64,000 bases of DNA from Pseudomonas orientalis (GTDB taxonomy: Bacteria > Pseudomonadota > Gammaproteobacteria > Pseudomonadales > Pseudomonadaceae): positions 4,573,501-4,637,500 of the forward strand of contig NZ_CP094351.1 in the NCBI RefSeq assembly GCF_022807995.1. The letters are read 5' to 3'. Made by a program: the position numbers and the translations under genes. A model generated the notes under the pieces. That model worked only from the letters and a program-made list of their open reading frames with translations. It made no database searches and had not been told where the DNA came from. Within the stretch, counting starts at the first letter, position 1. Each line of letters begins with the position of its first letter. Positions 25,015 through 34,091 of the stretch are shown here, in pieces.

Positions 25015-25985
25015 AGCAGAGCCTTTTTGAAAGCCAGTACCAGCAGCACTGGCAGACCTTCGCCGAACAGTTGAGCCAGTTGGAGCGAGGCAAGGCCATC
25101 GAGGTGGCCGACTTCCCTTATCAATATCGCCGGCTGTGCCAGCATCTGGGCCTTGCCCAGGAGCGCGGCTACAGCAGTTACCTGGTGGATCGCCTGCAGC
25201 AACTGGCGCTGCGCGGCCACCAGCAACTGTATCGCCGTCGCAGCCAAACGACGGCGAACGCACTCGCCTTCATCCTCGCCGGCTTCCCGCGCCTGGTGCG
25301 TGAACAATGGCGCTTCGTATTGACCGCCAGCCTGCTGTTCTTCGGCAGCCTGCTGGGCATAGCGGTGCTGGTCTACCTGTTTCCCGACCTGATCTACAGC
25401 ATCGTCAGCCCGCAACAGGTGGCCGAGATGCACAGCATGTACGACCCCACCGCCAGCCGCCTGGGTCGCGCGGCCGAACGTGCCTCCAGCGAAAACTGGA
25501 TGATGTTTGGCTACTACGTGATGCACAACATCGGCATTGCCTTCCAGACCTTTGCCGCCGGCTTGCTGTTCGGCCTGGGCAGCGTGTTCTTCCTGGTGTT
25601 CAACGGATTGATCATCGGAGCGGTCTCCGGGCACCTGAGTGACATCGGCTACGGCCAGACCTTCTGGTCATTCGTGATCGGCCATGGCGCCTTCGAACTC
25701 AGCGCCATCGCACTGGCCGGTGCGGCGGGCCTGCAACTGGGCTGGTCGCTGATCGCGCCAGGGCCACTGGCACGCAGCGAATCCCTGCGCCTGGCGGCCC
25801 GCAAAAGCATGCAGATGCTCTGCGGTGTCATGATATTGCTGCTGATCGCAGCGTTCATCGAAGCCTATTGGTCATCCACCACGACCATCACGCCCTGGAT
25901 CAAATACCTGGTGGGCGGCGCACTATGGCTGCTGGTGGCCGCCTACCTCATCTTCGCTGGCCGGACTTCCCATGCGCCTGACTGA
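25011..25985 (+). CDS. SpoIIM (stage II sporulation protein M)-like membrane protein
   Basis: This 324-aa protein has a soluble N-terminal 100 residues (MKQSLFESQYQQHWQTFAEQ) followed by several transmembrane segments. Typical SpoIIM-family stretches are MMFGYYVMHNIGIAFQTFAAG, NGLIIGAVSGHL and FVIGHGAFELSAIALAGAAG. In sporulating Firmicutes SpoIIM works with peptidoglycan hydrolases; in Gram-negatives the family travels with RDD, MoxR and DUF58 genes and its role is not known. The start codon overlaps the RDD stop (ATGA) and the stop overlaps the next gene by 14 bases. Confidence 0.88.
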   Translation: MKQSLFESQYQQHWQTFAEQLSQLERGKAIEVADFPYQYRRLCQHLGLAQERGYSSYLVDRLQQLALRGHQQLYRRRSQTTANALAFILAGFPRLVREQWRFVLTASLLFFGSLLGIAVLVYLFPDLIYSIVSPQQVAEMHSMYDPTASRLGRAAERASSENWMMFGYYVMHNIGIAFQTFAAGLLFGLGSVFFLVFNGLIIGAVSGHLSDIGYGQTFWSFVIGHGAFELSAIALAGAAGLQLGWSLIAPGPLARSESLRLAARKSMQMLCGVMILLLIAAFIEAYWSSTTTITPWIKYLVGGALWLLVAAYLIFAGRTSHAPD

Positions 25986-27498
25986 CGCCAGCGTGGTCAT
26001 CCGCCCGCGTACTTCTTGGGAAGCCATGGACCTCGGCGTACTGATGGCCCGGGAACATCGTGCAGTGCTGATGGGCAGTTGGGCCCTGGTCAGCCTGCCT
26101 GTCTTCATGCTGCTAACTGCGCTGCTGTGGCAGTACCCGTCGTACGCCATATTCCTGTTCTGGTGGCTCAAGCCCGCCTTCGAGCGCTTGCCCTTGTTCA
26201 TTCTTTCCAAGGCCCTGTTTGGTGAAACTCCAAGCCTGAAACAGGCCGTTCGCCAATGGCCACGCCTGCTCAAGGGGCAACTGTTCGCCAGCCTGACCTG
26301 GCGCCGGCTGAGCCTGAGCCGCAGCTTCATGCTGCCGGTGAGCCAGCTTGAAGGCCTGGATGGGCCACTGCGTCAACAGCGCCTGGGCGTACTGCAACAG
26401 CGCAATGCAGGTGCCGCGCGCTGGCTGACGATCATCGGGATGCATCTGGAGATCGGCCTGTGGTTCGGGTGCATGGCGCTGTTCTATCTATTCATCCCGG
26501 AGCAGGTCGAACTGGATTGGGACTGGCAGCGGCTGGTACTGGCGACAGGCCCGCAGGGGCTGTGGCTGGAGCACCTGAGCAACGGGTTCTATGCGCTGGT
26601 TCTGGTGTTCTGGGAACCCATCTACGTCGCCTGCGGTTTCAGCCTGTATCTCAACCGCCGCACCGTGCTGGAAGCCTGGGACCTGGAACTGGTGTTTCGC
26701 CGGTTGCGCCAACGTTTGAGCAACGTCGTACCGCTGTTGCTGCTGGCCTTAGGACTCTCGCTGGTGCAACTGAGCCCATCGGCGCTGGCAGATCAAACGA
26801 CTGATCCGAAGCCTCTCAGTCCCCAGGCGGCCAGCCAATCAATCAAGGCGTTACTGGAAAAACCGCCGTTCAAGAATCCGCAAACCGTCACCCGTTACCG
26901 CTTTGGCGAGGAAAAACCCGCCACGGCCCGCGAAGCCCACGGCGACGGTAAATTGCCTGGCTGGCTCCAGCAATTGCTCGACAACCTCAACAGCGACACG
27001 TTCAGGCACGTGGCCCAAGGCTTGGAGATCCTGCTATGGAGCGTGGTAATTGGCGGGATGGTCCTGGTGGTGTGGCGCTACCGTGAATGGCTGCGCACGT
27101 TTGTCAGCCGGCGGCGGCCGCCCGGCAAAACAACAAGACCTGCGCCTGCCCAGTTGTTCGGCCTGGAACTGGGGGTCGAAACGTTGCCCGACGATATTGC
27201 CAGCGCCGCCGAACAGCTATGGCCCACCCAACCGAGGGAAGCCCTTGGCCTGCTGTACCGCGGCCTGCTCAGCCGACTGCTGCATGAGTTCAGCCTGCCA
27301 CTCAAGAGTGCCGACACCGAAGGCCAGGTACTGGAGCGAATTCATCATTTGCAGCAACCGCAGTTACTGGCATTCAGTCGCGAATTGACCGGTCACTGGC
27401 AAAACCTCGCCTATGGCCATCGACTGCCTCCCGGCGCCGCCCAGCAAAAGCTGTGCAGCGATTGGCGCGCACTCTTCAATACCGGGGCCAGCCAATGA
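25972..27498 (+). CDS. DUF4129-containing membrane protein
   Basis: This 508-aa protein has a hydrophobic N-terminal half with about five membrane segments (for example VSLPVFMLLTALLWQYPSYA). A periplasmic stretch of about 80 residues follows (DQTTDPKPLSPQAASQSIKA onward), then a single membrane helix (ILLWSVVIGGMVLVVWRYRE). The cytoplasmic C-terminal DUF4129 domain includes QPREALGLLYRGLLSRL, the typical DUF4129 helix. It overlaps the gene before by 14 bases and the gene after by 4. The family is a regular partner of MoxR/DUF58 systems and has no assigned biochemical role. Confidence 0.82.
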   Translation: MRLTDASVVIRPRTSWEAMDLGVLMAREHRAVLMGSWALVSLPVFMLLTALLWQYPSYAIFLFWWLKPAFERLPLFILSKALFGETPSLKQAVRQWPRLLKGQLFASLTWRRLSLSRSFMLPVSQLEGLDGPLRQQRLGVLQQRNAGAARWLTIIGMHLEIGLWFGCMALFYLFIPEQVELDWDWQRLVLATGPQGLWLEHLSNGFYALVLVFWEPIYVACGFSLYLNRRTVLEAWDLELVFRRLRQRLSNVVPLLLLALGLSLVQLSPSALADQTTDPKPLSPQAASQSIKALLEKPPFKNPQTVTRYRFGEEKPATAREAHGDGKLPGWLQQLLDNLNSDTFRHVAQGLEILLWSVVIGGMVLVVWRYREWLRTFVSRRRPPGKTTRPAPAQLFGLELGVETLPDDIASAAEQLWPTQPREALGLLYRGLLSRLLHEFSLPLKSADTEGQVLERIHHLQQPQLLAFSRELTGHWQNLAYGHRLPPGAAQQKLCSDWRALFNTGASQ

Positions 27499-28652
27499 AC
27501 CGGCCATTACTGTGGATTGCCGCGCTGCTCGCTTGCGCGTTGGGAGCGGGCGGCCTGTATGCCTGGCACAAGGCAATTCCCTATGAGGAAGTGGTGGATC
27601 GCGGCCCGTCGCCGGACGCACTGGCTAATCCTTACCTCGCGGCCGAGTACTTCCTGCGCCAGCAAGGTCTGGCGGTGGCGCATGCCAACGGGCTTGATCG
27701 GCTGGCCGACCTGCCCGCCCCGGGCCATAGCCTGCTGTTGCTGGGTGAACGCAGCAACATGACCCCACGTCAGGTCGAACAACTGCTGACATGGGCAAAA
27801 GCCGGGGGGCACCTGCTACTGGTGGCCGAGGCGCTATGGGATGAAGAGACCGGCAAAAGCGGCGACCTGCTGCTCGATCGTCTCAACCTTCGCCAGACCC
27901 TGAGTGATGACTTCGACGAGCCGGCACCACCGCGCAAAAAGGTCGCGCCAGACCTCACCAAACTGTATGTCGACAATGAAACCGCGCCGGCGTATTTCAG
28001 CTTTGACACCGACTTCAACCTGACCGACCCCAAGCACCTGGCGCAGTTTTCCGCCAACAGCGCCAAGTCCAGCCACCTGATGCAACTTGACTTCGGGCCA
28101 GGCCGCGTCACGGTACTCACCGACAGCGACCTGTGGAAAACTCCAGGCATCGGCAAACACGACAACGCCTGGTTGCTGTGGTACCTGAACCAGGGCACCG
28201 ACGTCACCCTGCTGTTCAACAGCGACGCGGACAATCTGCTTACTCTGCTGGTCCGTTACTTTCCCCAGGCCCTCGTCGCGCTGATCGCACTGGTTGCCCT
28301 GGCACTCTGGCACGCCAGCGTGCGCCAGGGCCCGATCCTGGCGCCGGCGCCCAAGGCGCGTCGACAGCTACAGGAGCATTTGCGCGCCAGCGCCGACTTC
28401 CTGCTGCGCCGCAGCGGCCAGAGCGCATTGCTGCAAGCCTTGCAGCAGGACCTGATGCGCGCCGCCCGGCGCCGTCACCCCGGTTTTGAACATCTCGACA
28501 CGACCGAACAATGTCAGGTGCTGGAACACCTGACGCGACAACCCTCCCCTCTCATCCGCCAGGCACTCGGCGCACCTGCGTTGAAACGGCTCTCCAGCGC
28601 TGACTTCAGCCGACAGGTGGCGTGCCTGCAAACCCTCAGGAATGCCCTATGA
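27495..28652 (+). CDS. DUF4350-domain membrane-anchored protein
   Basis: This 385-aa protein has an N-terminal anchor (LLWIAALLACALGAGGLYAW). A periplasmic DUF4350 domain of class-I glutamine-amidotransferase-like fold follows, including LLLLGERSNMTPRQVEQLL, WAKAGGHLLLVAEALW and FGPGRVTVLTDSDLWKTPG. A second membrane helix lies at LVALIALVALALWHASV and a cytoplasmic tail ends in helices. Such domains are non-catalytic in other systems (for example GldG-like proteins). ATG overlaps the previous stop by 4 bases; its own stop overlaps the MoxR start. It is probably the periplasmic sensor or scaffold of the complex. Confidence 0.82.
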   Translation: MNRPLLWIAALLACALGAGGLYAWHKAIPYEEVVDRGPSPDALANPYLAAEYFLRQQGLAVAHANGLDRLADLPAPGHSLLLLGERSNMTPRQVEQLLTWAKAGGHLLLVAEALWDEETGKSGDLLLDRLNLRQTLSDDFDEPAPPRKKVAPDLTKLYVDNETAPAYFSFDTDFNLTDPKHLAQFSANSAKSSHLMQLDFGPGRVTVLTDSDLWKTPGIGKHDNAWLLWYLNQGTDVTLLFNSDADNLLTLLVRYFPQALVALIALVALALWHASVRQGPILAPAPKARRQLQEHLRASADFLLRRSGQSALLQALQQDLMRAARRRHPGFEHLDTTEQCQVLEHLTRQPSPLIRQALGAPALKRLSSADFSRQVACLQTLRNAL

Positions 28653-29647
28653 GCGACTCTCCAACGGCCACAACCCTGACCGCAGAAAATAATATCCAGA
28701 ACGCCAGCCGACAGGCCCAGGCACTGCGCGTTGAGTTACGCAAGGCAGTCATTGGCCAGGACGCGGTGATTGATGACGTGCTTACCGCATTGATTGCAGG
28801 TGGTCATGTGCTGCTCGAGGGTGTACCCGGCCTTGGCAAAACGTTGCTGGTGCGTGCCCTGGCCCGTTGTTTCGGGGGCGATTTCGCGCGCATCCAGTTC
28901 ACGCCGGACCTGATGCCCAGCGATGTCACCGGCCATGCGGTGTACGACCTGCAGACCGAACAGTTCAAGCTGCGCAAAGGGCCGTTGTTCACCCACCTGT
29001 TGCTGGCCGACGAAATCAACCGCGCCCCGGCCAAGACCCAGGCCGCACTGCTCGAAGCCATGCAGGAGCGCCAGGTCACCCTGGAGGGCGAGGCATTGCC
29101 CATCGCCGCGCCGTTCATGGTGCTTGCCACCCAGAACCCGATCGAACAGGAAGGCACCTACCCGTTGCCCGAAGCTGAGCTGGACCGTTTCATGCTCAAG
29201 GTGCGCATGGACTATCCCGACGCTGAACAGGAACTGGATATGGTGCGCGAAGTGACTCGTTCGTCCAGGGCCGACATGCTCGATGTACAACCTTTGCGTA
29301 CCGTGCTGCAAGCCGACGACGTGATGCAGATGCAGCAGATTGCCAGCGGCATGCCCCTGGATGAACAGGTTCTGGACTATGCCGTGCGCCTGGCGCGGGC
29401 CACACGCAGTTGGCCAGGCTTGACCATCGGCGCCGGTCCACGGGCCTCTATCGCCCTGATTCGCGGTGCGCGTGCCCGGGCGCTGTTGCGCGGGGGAGCA
29501 TTCGTGACCCCGGATGACGTCAAAGGCTGCGCTCTTGCGGTGCTGCGTCACCGCGTACGTCTGGCGCCGGAGCTGGACATCGATGGCCTGGAGGTGGATC
29601 AGGTGATCAAGCAGTTGCTCGATCAGATTGCGGCCCCCAGGCAGTAG
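28649..29647 (+). CDS. MoxR-family AAA+ ATPase
   Basis: This 332-aa cytoplasmic AAA+ protein has Walker A GVPGLGKTLL near residue 60, Walker B LLLADEINRAPAKTQAALLE and the sensor region LATQNPIEQEGTYPLPEAEL, a nearly exact MoxR signature. A C-terminal lid follows (VRLARATRSWPG). MoxR proteins act as chaperone-like motors that help assemble or activate partner proteins, often with VWA or DUF58 substrates. Here the DUF58 protein follows 7 bases downstream. The ATG at 28649 overlaps the preceding stop; the frame is open further upstream only inside the previous gene. Confidence 0.94.
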   Translation: MSDSPTATTLTAENNIQNASRQAQALRVELRKAVIGQDAVIDDVLTALIAGGHVLLEGVPGLGKTLLVRALARCFGGDFARIQFTPDLMPSDVTGHAVYDLQTEQFKLRKGPLFTHLLLADEINRAPAKTQAALLEAMQERQVTLEGEALPIAAPFMVLATQNPIEQEGTYPLPEAELDRFMLKVRMDYPDAEQELDMVREVTRSSRADMLDVQPLRTVLQADDVMQMQQIASGMPLDEQVLDYAVRLARATRSWPGLTIGAGPRASIALIRGARARALLRGGAFVTPDDVKGCALAVLRHRVRLAPELDIDGLEVDQVIKQLLDQIAAPRQ

Positions 29648-29654
29648 CGCCGAC

Positions 29655-30986
29655 ATGAAACCGACCCGTCTGCTCCTGACCTGGCTGAGTGTCTTGTTGG
29701 CCCTCAGTATCCTGCTGGGCGCGTCGATGGCCTTGCAGTTCAAGGTGCCCGATACCTTGCACGCAATCGCCTGGGGCCTGCTGCTGGCCCTGCTGTTGCT
29801 GGCAATGCTCGATGCCATACGGTTACGCCGCCGCCCTTCGGCACGTGTGCACAGGACGCTGCCCGGCAGCCTGGCATTGGGGCGCTGGGGAGAAGTGCGC
29901 CTGGCGCTGGAACACGACTATCCACAGCCATTGACTGTGCAGGTGTTCGATCATGTGCCCGACGGGCTGGTTGTGGATAACCTGCCGCAATCCATCGCGC
30001 TGCGCCCAGGCGAGCGTGGTGAGCTGGGCTATCGTGTGCGCCCCGTGCGACGTGGGCATTTCAGCTTCAGCCGCTGCGAAATCCACCTGCCCAGCCCCTT
30101 GGGGTTGTGGTCGGCGCGACGCTGGCTTGAAGTCCCGGATGCCACTCGCGTATACCCCGACTTCGCGCGTTTATCCGGTGCGCAATTACAGGGTGTGGAT
30201 AACTGGTTGAGCCAACTGGGTGTGCGCCAGCATCAGCGACGTGGACCGGGCCTTGAGTTTCACCAATTACGCGAGTTTCGCGACGGCGACAGCCTGCGTC
30301 AGATCGACTGGAAAGCCACGGCACGACAACGCACGCCGATTGCCCGGGAATACGAGGATGAGCGCGACCAGCAGATTGTATTCATGCTCGATTGCGGCCG
30401 GCGCATGCGCAGCCAGGACGACGAGTTGTCCCACTTCGACCACGCTCTGGATGCCTGCCTGTTACTGAGTTACGTCGCGTTGCGCCAGGGCGATGCAGTC
30501 GGGCTGTGTACCTTTGCCAGCGATCGGCCGCGTTACCTGGCGCCGATCAAGGGCAACGGTCAACTGAACGTTTTGCTCAATGCAGTCTACGACTTGCAAA
30601 GCACCCGTAAGACCGCTGACTACGAGGCCGCCGCCAGCCAGTTGCTGGCTCGGCAAAAACGCCGCGCATTGGTGATCGTGGTCACCAACCTGCGCGATGA
30701 AGACGATGACGCACTGGTGAGTGCGATCAAGCGTATCGGTCGACACCATCGGGTGCTGATCGCAAGTCTGCGAGAAGAAGTACTCGATAAACTGCGCCAG
30801 GCCCCGGTACAAACCCTGCCGGAGGCACTAGCCTACAGCGGCGCAATTGACTACCTCAACATGCGCAATCAGTTGCATGATCGCTTGAGTGCCCAGGGGC
30901 TGTCGGTGCTGGATAGCTTGCCGTCGAAGTTGGGCGCCGCGCTGGTGACGCGTTATCTGCGCTGGAAAAAAGCCGGCGTGTTCTGA
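29655..30986 (+). CDS. DUF58 (VWA-like) protein, MoxR partner
   Basis: This 443-aa protein has two membrane helices in the first 60 residues (LLLTWLSVLLALSILLGASM and the next segment). A beta-rich middle follows, then the DUF58 signature FHQLREFRDGDSLRQIDWKA, and a von Willebrand A-type fold beginning QQIVFMLDCGRRMRS, where DxGxxM replaces a perfect MIDAS DxSxS. The domain is the expected client or partner of the MoxR ATPase encoded 7 bases upstream. It is the last gene of the RDD-SpoIIM-DUF4129-DUF4350-MoxR-DUF58 operon. Confidence 0.9.
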   Translation: MKPTRLLLTWLSVLLALSILLGASMALQFKVPDTLHAIAWGLLLALLLLAMLDAIRLRRRPSARVHRTLPGSLALGRWGEVRLALEHDYPQPLTVQVFDHVPDGLVVDNLPQSIALRPGERGELGYRVRPVRRGHFSFSRCEIHLPSPLGLWSARRWLEVPDATRVYPDFARLSGAQLQGVDNWLSQLGVRQHQRRGPGLEFHQLREFRDGDSLRQIDWKATARQRTPIAREYEDERDQQIVFMLDCGRRMRSQDDELSHFDHALDACLLLSYVALRQGDAVGLCTFASDRPRYLAPIKGNGQLNVLLNAVYDLQSTRKTADYEAAASQLLARQKRRALVIVVTNLRDEDDDALVSAIKRIGRHHRVLIASLREEVLDKLRQAPVQTLPEALAYSGAIDYLNMRNQLHDRLSAQGLSVLDSLPSKLGAALVTRYLRWKKAGVF

Positions 30987-31029
30987 ACGCAAGCGCACGA
31001 CCACCCTGCACACAGCTGCCATTACCGAT

Positions 31030-31389
31030 TCAGACGGATGCCTGCAGAGGATCGAAACTGAAGTAATGCAGCAATGCGCTGATCAGTTGTGCGTATCCTT
31101 CGCATGCCTGAAGCACGCGGAAGCCGGAGTCGTAATGCTGGGGGTTGACGTCTTCATGGCTCCACAGACAGGTCGCGGCAAGGTCAACCGTGTGGAGCTC
31201 GCCGTTCGGCCCGGGAATCTTCAAGCGCAGCTCGAAGTCTGCGCCGATCATCATCGGTAACTGGCTGATCAGCATCAGCCCGTCTTCGGAAACGTCGCCC
31301 AGAAAACCGATTGGCTTATCCGTAAGCCGATTGAACACCTGCAAGAAATAAGGCAGCTGATGCCGTTCGATCCGTCGTTCGATAAACAT
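31030..31389 (-). CDS. PilZ-domain protein, likely cyclic-di-GMP binding
   Basis: This 119-aa protein is a single PilZ domain. The two ligand-binding motifs are intact: RxxxR (RRIERH at residues 5-10) and DxSxxG (DVSEDG near residue 33). The first motif at the N-terminus and the second about 25 residues later are the normal arrangement. It probably binds cyclic-di-GMP and passes the signal to an unknown partner. It is convergent with the DUF58 operon and about 200 bp downstream of a lipoprotein gene on the same strand. No output domain is fused. Confidence 0.88.
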   Translation of the reverse strand: MFIERRIERHQLPYFLQVFNRLTDKPIGFLGDVSEDGLMLISQLPMMIGADFELRLKIPGPNGELHTVDLAATCLWSHEDVNPQHYDSGFRVLQACEGYAQLISALLHYFSFDPLQASV

Positions 31390-31596
31390 GATGAGGTTGC
31401 CATCCCATAAAGCCAGTGATTCGGAACGAGCCCATCGCTCGCTCTCCCTGGATATCGGTGTGACAAGCGGTCGCCGTCACGAGACAGCTGCCGAATCCGG
31501 GCGTTGCATTCTTTTGAATAGAAAGTTGTACAAACAGACATTCAAAGAATAGCCCAAGTCTGGCAACAGGCCAGTCCTATCAGGCGACAAATTTCA

Positions 31597-31971
31597 CTAC
31601 AGCGACGCAGGTCGCGGCTGTGCCGCACTTGCGCCAGAGTAATGCCCCAACTGGCGCAGGGTATCGAGCCGGGCACGCGCACGGTAAGCGTACTCGCTGG
31701 ACGGGTATTGGCTGATGATGAATTGATAGGTTTGCGCAGCATCGACGAACAGCTTCTGCCGCTCCAGGCACTGCCCGCGCAGCATCGAAACCTCGGGTTG
31801 CACATAACGACGGGTACGGCTTTCGCGGTCGACCTGGGACAACTCCAGGGTAACCCGCGCGCAATCACCCACCCCATAGGCACGGTAAGCATTGTTCAAA
31901 TGGTGGTCCATAGACCAGCGGGTGCAGCCGACAACACTGACGGCCAGGGCAGCAACGAGCAAAATTCGCAT
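31597..31971 (-). CDS. Small tetratricopeptide-like lipoprotein
   Basis: This 124-aa protein starts MRILLVAALAVSVVGCTRW; VVGC is a lipobox, so Cys16 should be lipidated. The residue after Cys is Thr, not Asp, which favours outer-membrane sorting. The remainder shows TPR-like helices (AYRAYGVGDCARVTLELSQV and KLFVDAAQTYQFIISQYPSS). It is divergent from pyk across a 175-bp spacer. The role is unknown; similar lipoproteins serve as assembly adaptors. Confidence 0.8.
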   Translation of the reverse strand: MRILLVAALAVSVVGCTRWSMDHHLNNAYRAYGVGDCARVTLELSQVDRESRTRRYVQPEVSMLRGQCLERQKLFVDAAQTYQFIISQYPSSEYAYRARARLDTLRQLGHYSGASAAQPRPASL

Positions 31972-32146
31972 GGGGGTTCTCCTGTCTTGTGCAGTGTATC
32001 GACCCCTGGTCGAAAATCTTCAAGGGTGTTCGCCTTTTCAACCGCAGCAAAAACAAGCCGATCGTCGATAAGTAGTGCAAACGAACAATGACTACAACGA
32101 AAGAGCATAGTAGCCTTCCCCAGCGCTTGAACTCAGGAGTCTGTGC

Positions 32147-33598
32147 ATGTCCGTCCGTCGTACCAAAATCGTCGCCACCCTTGGCCCGGCCAGCAACTCG
32201 CCGGAAGTCCTCGAACAGCTGATTCTGGCTGGTTTGGACGTTGCCCGTCTGAACTTCTCCCACGGCACCCCGGACGAGCACAAGGCTCGCGCCAAGCTGG
32301 TGCGTGACCTGGCCGCCAAACACGGCCGCTTCGTGGCGCTGCTGGGTGACCTGCAAGGCCCGAAAATCCGTATCGCCAAATTCGCCAACAAGCGGATCGA
32401 GCTGAAAATCGGTGACAAGTTCACCTTCTCCACCAGCCATCCGCTGACCGAGGGCACCCAGGACGTGGTCGGCATCGACTACCCGGACCTGGTCAAGGAC
32501 TGCGGCGTCGGCGACGAGCTGCTGCTCGATGACGGCCGCGTGGTCATGCGCGTCGACACCGCGACTCCGACTGAACTGCATTGCACCGTGATCATCGGCG
32601 GCCCGCTGTCCGACCACAAAGGCATCAACCGTCGCGGCGGTGGCCTGACGGCGCCGGCCCTGACTGAAAAAGACAAGGCCGACATCAAGCTCGCCGCCGA
32701 AATGGAAGTGGACTACCTCGCCGTGTCCTTCCCGCGCGACGCCGCTGACATGGAATACGCCCGTAAACTGCGCGACGAAGCCGGCGGTACCGCCTGGCTG
32801 GTGGCCAAGATCGAACGTGCTGAAGCCGTGGCCGACGATGAAACCCTCGACGGCCTGATCAAGGCTTCCGATGCCGTGATGGTTGCCCGTGGCGACCTGG
32901 GCGTGGAAATCGGCGATGCCGAGCTGATCGGTATCCAGAAGAAGATCATCCTGCACGCACGCCGCCACAACAAAGCGGTGATCGTTGCGACCCAGATGAT
33001 GGAGTCGATGATCCAGAACCCGATGCCGACCCGTGCCGAAGTGTCCGACGTGGCCAACGCCGTGCTCGACTACACCGACGCCGTGATGCTCTCGGCTGAA
33101 AGCGCTGCCGGCCCATACCCGCTGGAAGCCGTCCAGGCCATGGCGCGCATCTGCGTCGGCGCTGAAAAGCACCCCACCAGCAAGACCTCCAGCCACCGCA
33201 TCGGCAAGGTCTTCGAAAGCTGCGACCAGAGCATCGCCCTGGCGGCCATGTACACCGCCAACCACTTCCCGGGCGTCAAGGCGATCATCGCCCTGACCGA
33301 AAGTGGCTATACGCCGTTGATCATGTCGCGCATCCGTTCCTCGGTGCCGATCTACGCGTTTACCCCGCACCGCGAAGCCCAGGCCCGCGCGGCAATGTTC
33401 CGCGGTGTGTACACCATTCCCTTCGATCCGGCCTCGCTGGCACCCAACGAAGTCAGCCAGAAAGCCATCGACGAGCTGGTCAAACGCGGCGTCGTCGAAA
33501 AAGGTGACTGGGTCATCCTGACCAAGGGCGACAGCTACCACACCACCGGTGGCACCAATGGCATGAAGATCCTGCATGTGGGCGACCCGCAGTACTGA
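32147..33598 (+). CDS. pyk: Pyruvate kinase
   Basis: This 483-aa enzyme converts phosphoenolpyruvate and ADP to pyruvate and ATP (EC 2.7.1.40). It opens with SVRRTKIVATLGPASNSPEV. Catalytic and metal-site stretches MVARGDLGVEIG, VATQMMESMIQNPMPTRAEV and DAVMLSAESAAGPYPLEAV are intact. The length and sequence impression resemble the PykA (type II, AMP/ribose-5-phosphate activated) class of Pseudomonas, but I cannot compare directly, so the symbol is generic. ATG follows CAGGAG. A strong terminator ends the unit. Confidence 0.96.
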   Translation: MSVRRTKIVATLGPASNSPEVLEQLILAGLDVARLNFSHGTPDEHKARAKLVRDLAAKHGRFVALLGDLQGPKIRIAKFANKRIELKIGDKFTFSTSHPLTEGTQDVVGIDYPDLVKDCGVGDELLLDDGRVVMRVDTATPTELHCTVIIGGPLSDHKGINRRGGGLTAPALTEKDKADIKLAAEMEVDYLAVSFPRDAADMEYARKLRDEAGGTAWLVAKIERAEAVADDETLDGLIKASDAVMVARGDLGVEIGDAELIGIQKKIILHARRHNKAVIVATQMMESMIQNPMPTRAEVSDVANAVLDYTDAVMLSAESAAGPYPLEAVQAMARICVGAEKHPTSKTSSHRIGKVFESCDQSIALAAMYTANHFPGVKAIIALTESGYTPLIMSRIRSSVPIYAFTPHREAQARAAMFRGVYTIPFDPASLAPNEVSQKAIDELVKRGVVEKGDWVILTKGDSYHTTGGTNGMKILHVGDPQY

Positions 33599-33615
33599 GT
33601 GATGCGCTGAAAAAC

Positions 33616-33647
33616 AAAAGCCCCGCCATGAGAATGACGGGGCTTTT
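33616..33647 (+). terminator. Intrinsic terminator of pyk
   Basis: AAAGCCCCG and CGGGGCTTT pair around an imperfect apical part and are followed by TTTTTGC. Confidence 0.9.
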
Positions 33648-33673
33648 TGCATTTAAGGCGTCATCGCCGCGTG

Positions 33674-34077
33674 GTATCTACAAAACTGTCGTTCGCAGCC
33701 CCCTACGCTAACCACGATGCGAAGCGAGCCGCTCTTGATCTTGATCTTAGGCGCCCCGTCAAACCACGCTGGCCGGAATTCGCCATGGATTTGGGGGGTA
33801 AACCGGCAGGGATGCCGGTTTAGCCGCCCCGCGCCATGGATGGCGCGTGGCGGCGCCCCCCCAAATCCATGGCGGATTACGGGCACACCGAGCCTAAGCG
33901 AGGTGCCGAGTGGTGGGGCAAGAGCGTTTTGCTTACTTTTGCGCTTTTCAAAAGTGAGCCGCCGTAAGGGCGGAACCCATAGCAGCCGTTACCGCAGAAA
34001 CGGATATGTACTCGATCTGATCCAACATCCTGGTCGGCCCTGAGGCCGCCATCGGGGGCAAGCCCCCTCCCACAGTT
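33674..34077. repeat. Dispersed structured element, copy B
   Basis: This is the second copy of the element at 17411-17817, same orientation. The flanking blocks are close to identical to copy A. In the core, the outer arms 33774-33798 and 33857-33881 share no obvious sequence with copy A but still pair (25 positions, one mismatch and one G-T). Hairpin 33800-33807/33814-33821 keeps 8 pairs with one C-G changed to A-T. Hairpin 33823-33836/33841-33854 keeps its pairing with three paired changes and retains the same C/T mismatch. It ends in a REP half and lies between the convergent pyk and ferredoxin-reductase genes. A frame of about 108 aa at 33717-34043 overlaps it and is not called a gene. 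Confidence 0.9.
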
Positions 34078-34091
34078 AATCGCGTACACCC

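Noticed and set aside
32035..32075. GCCGATCG and GTCGATAA upstream of pyk considered as FliA promoters
   Set aside because: The -35 elements at correct spacing do not match, and flagellar control of pyruvate kinase is implausible.
31865..33652. A 595-codon open frame antisense to pyk
   Set aside because: The plus strand encodes complete pyruvate kinase; the antisense product is low in family character and lacks a ribosome site.
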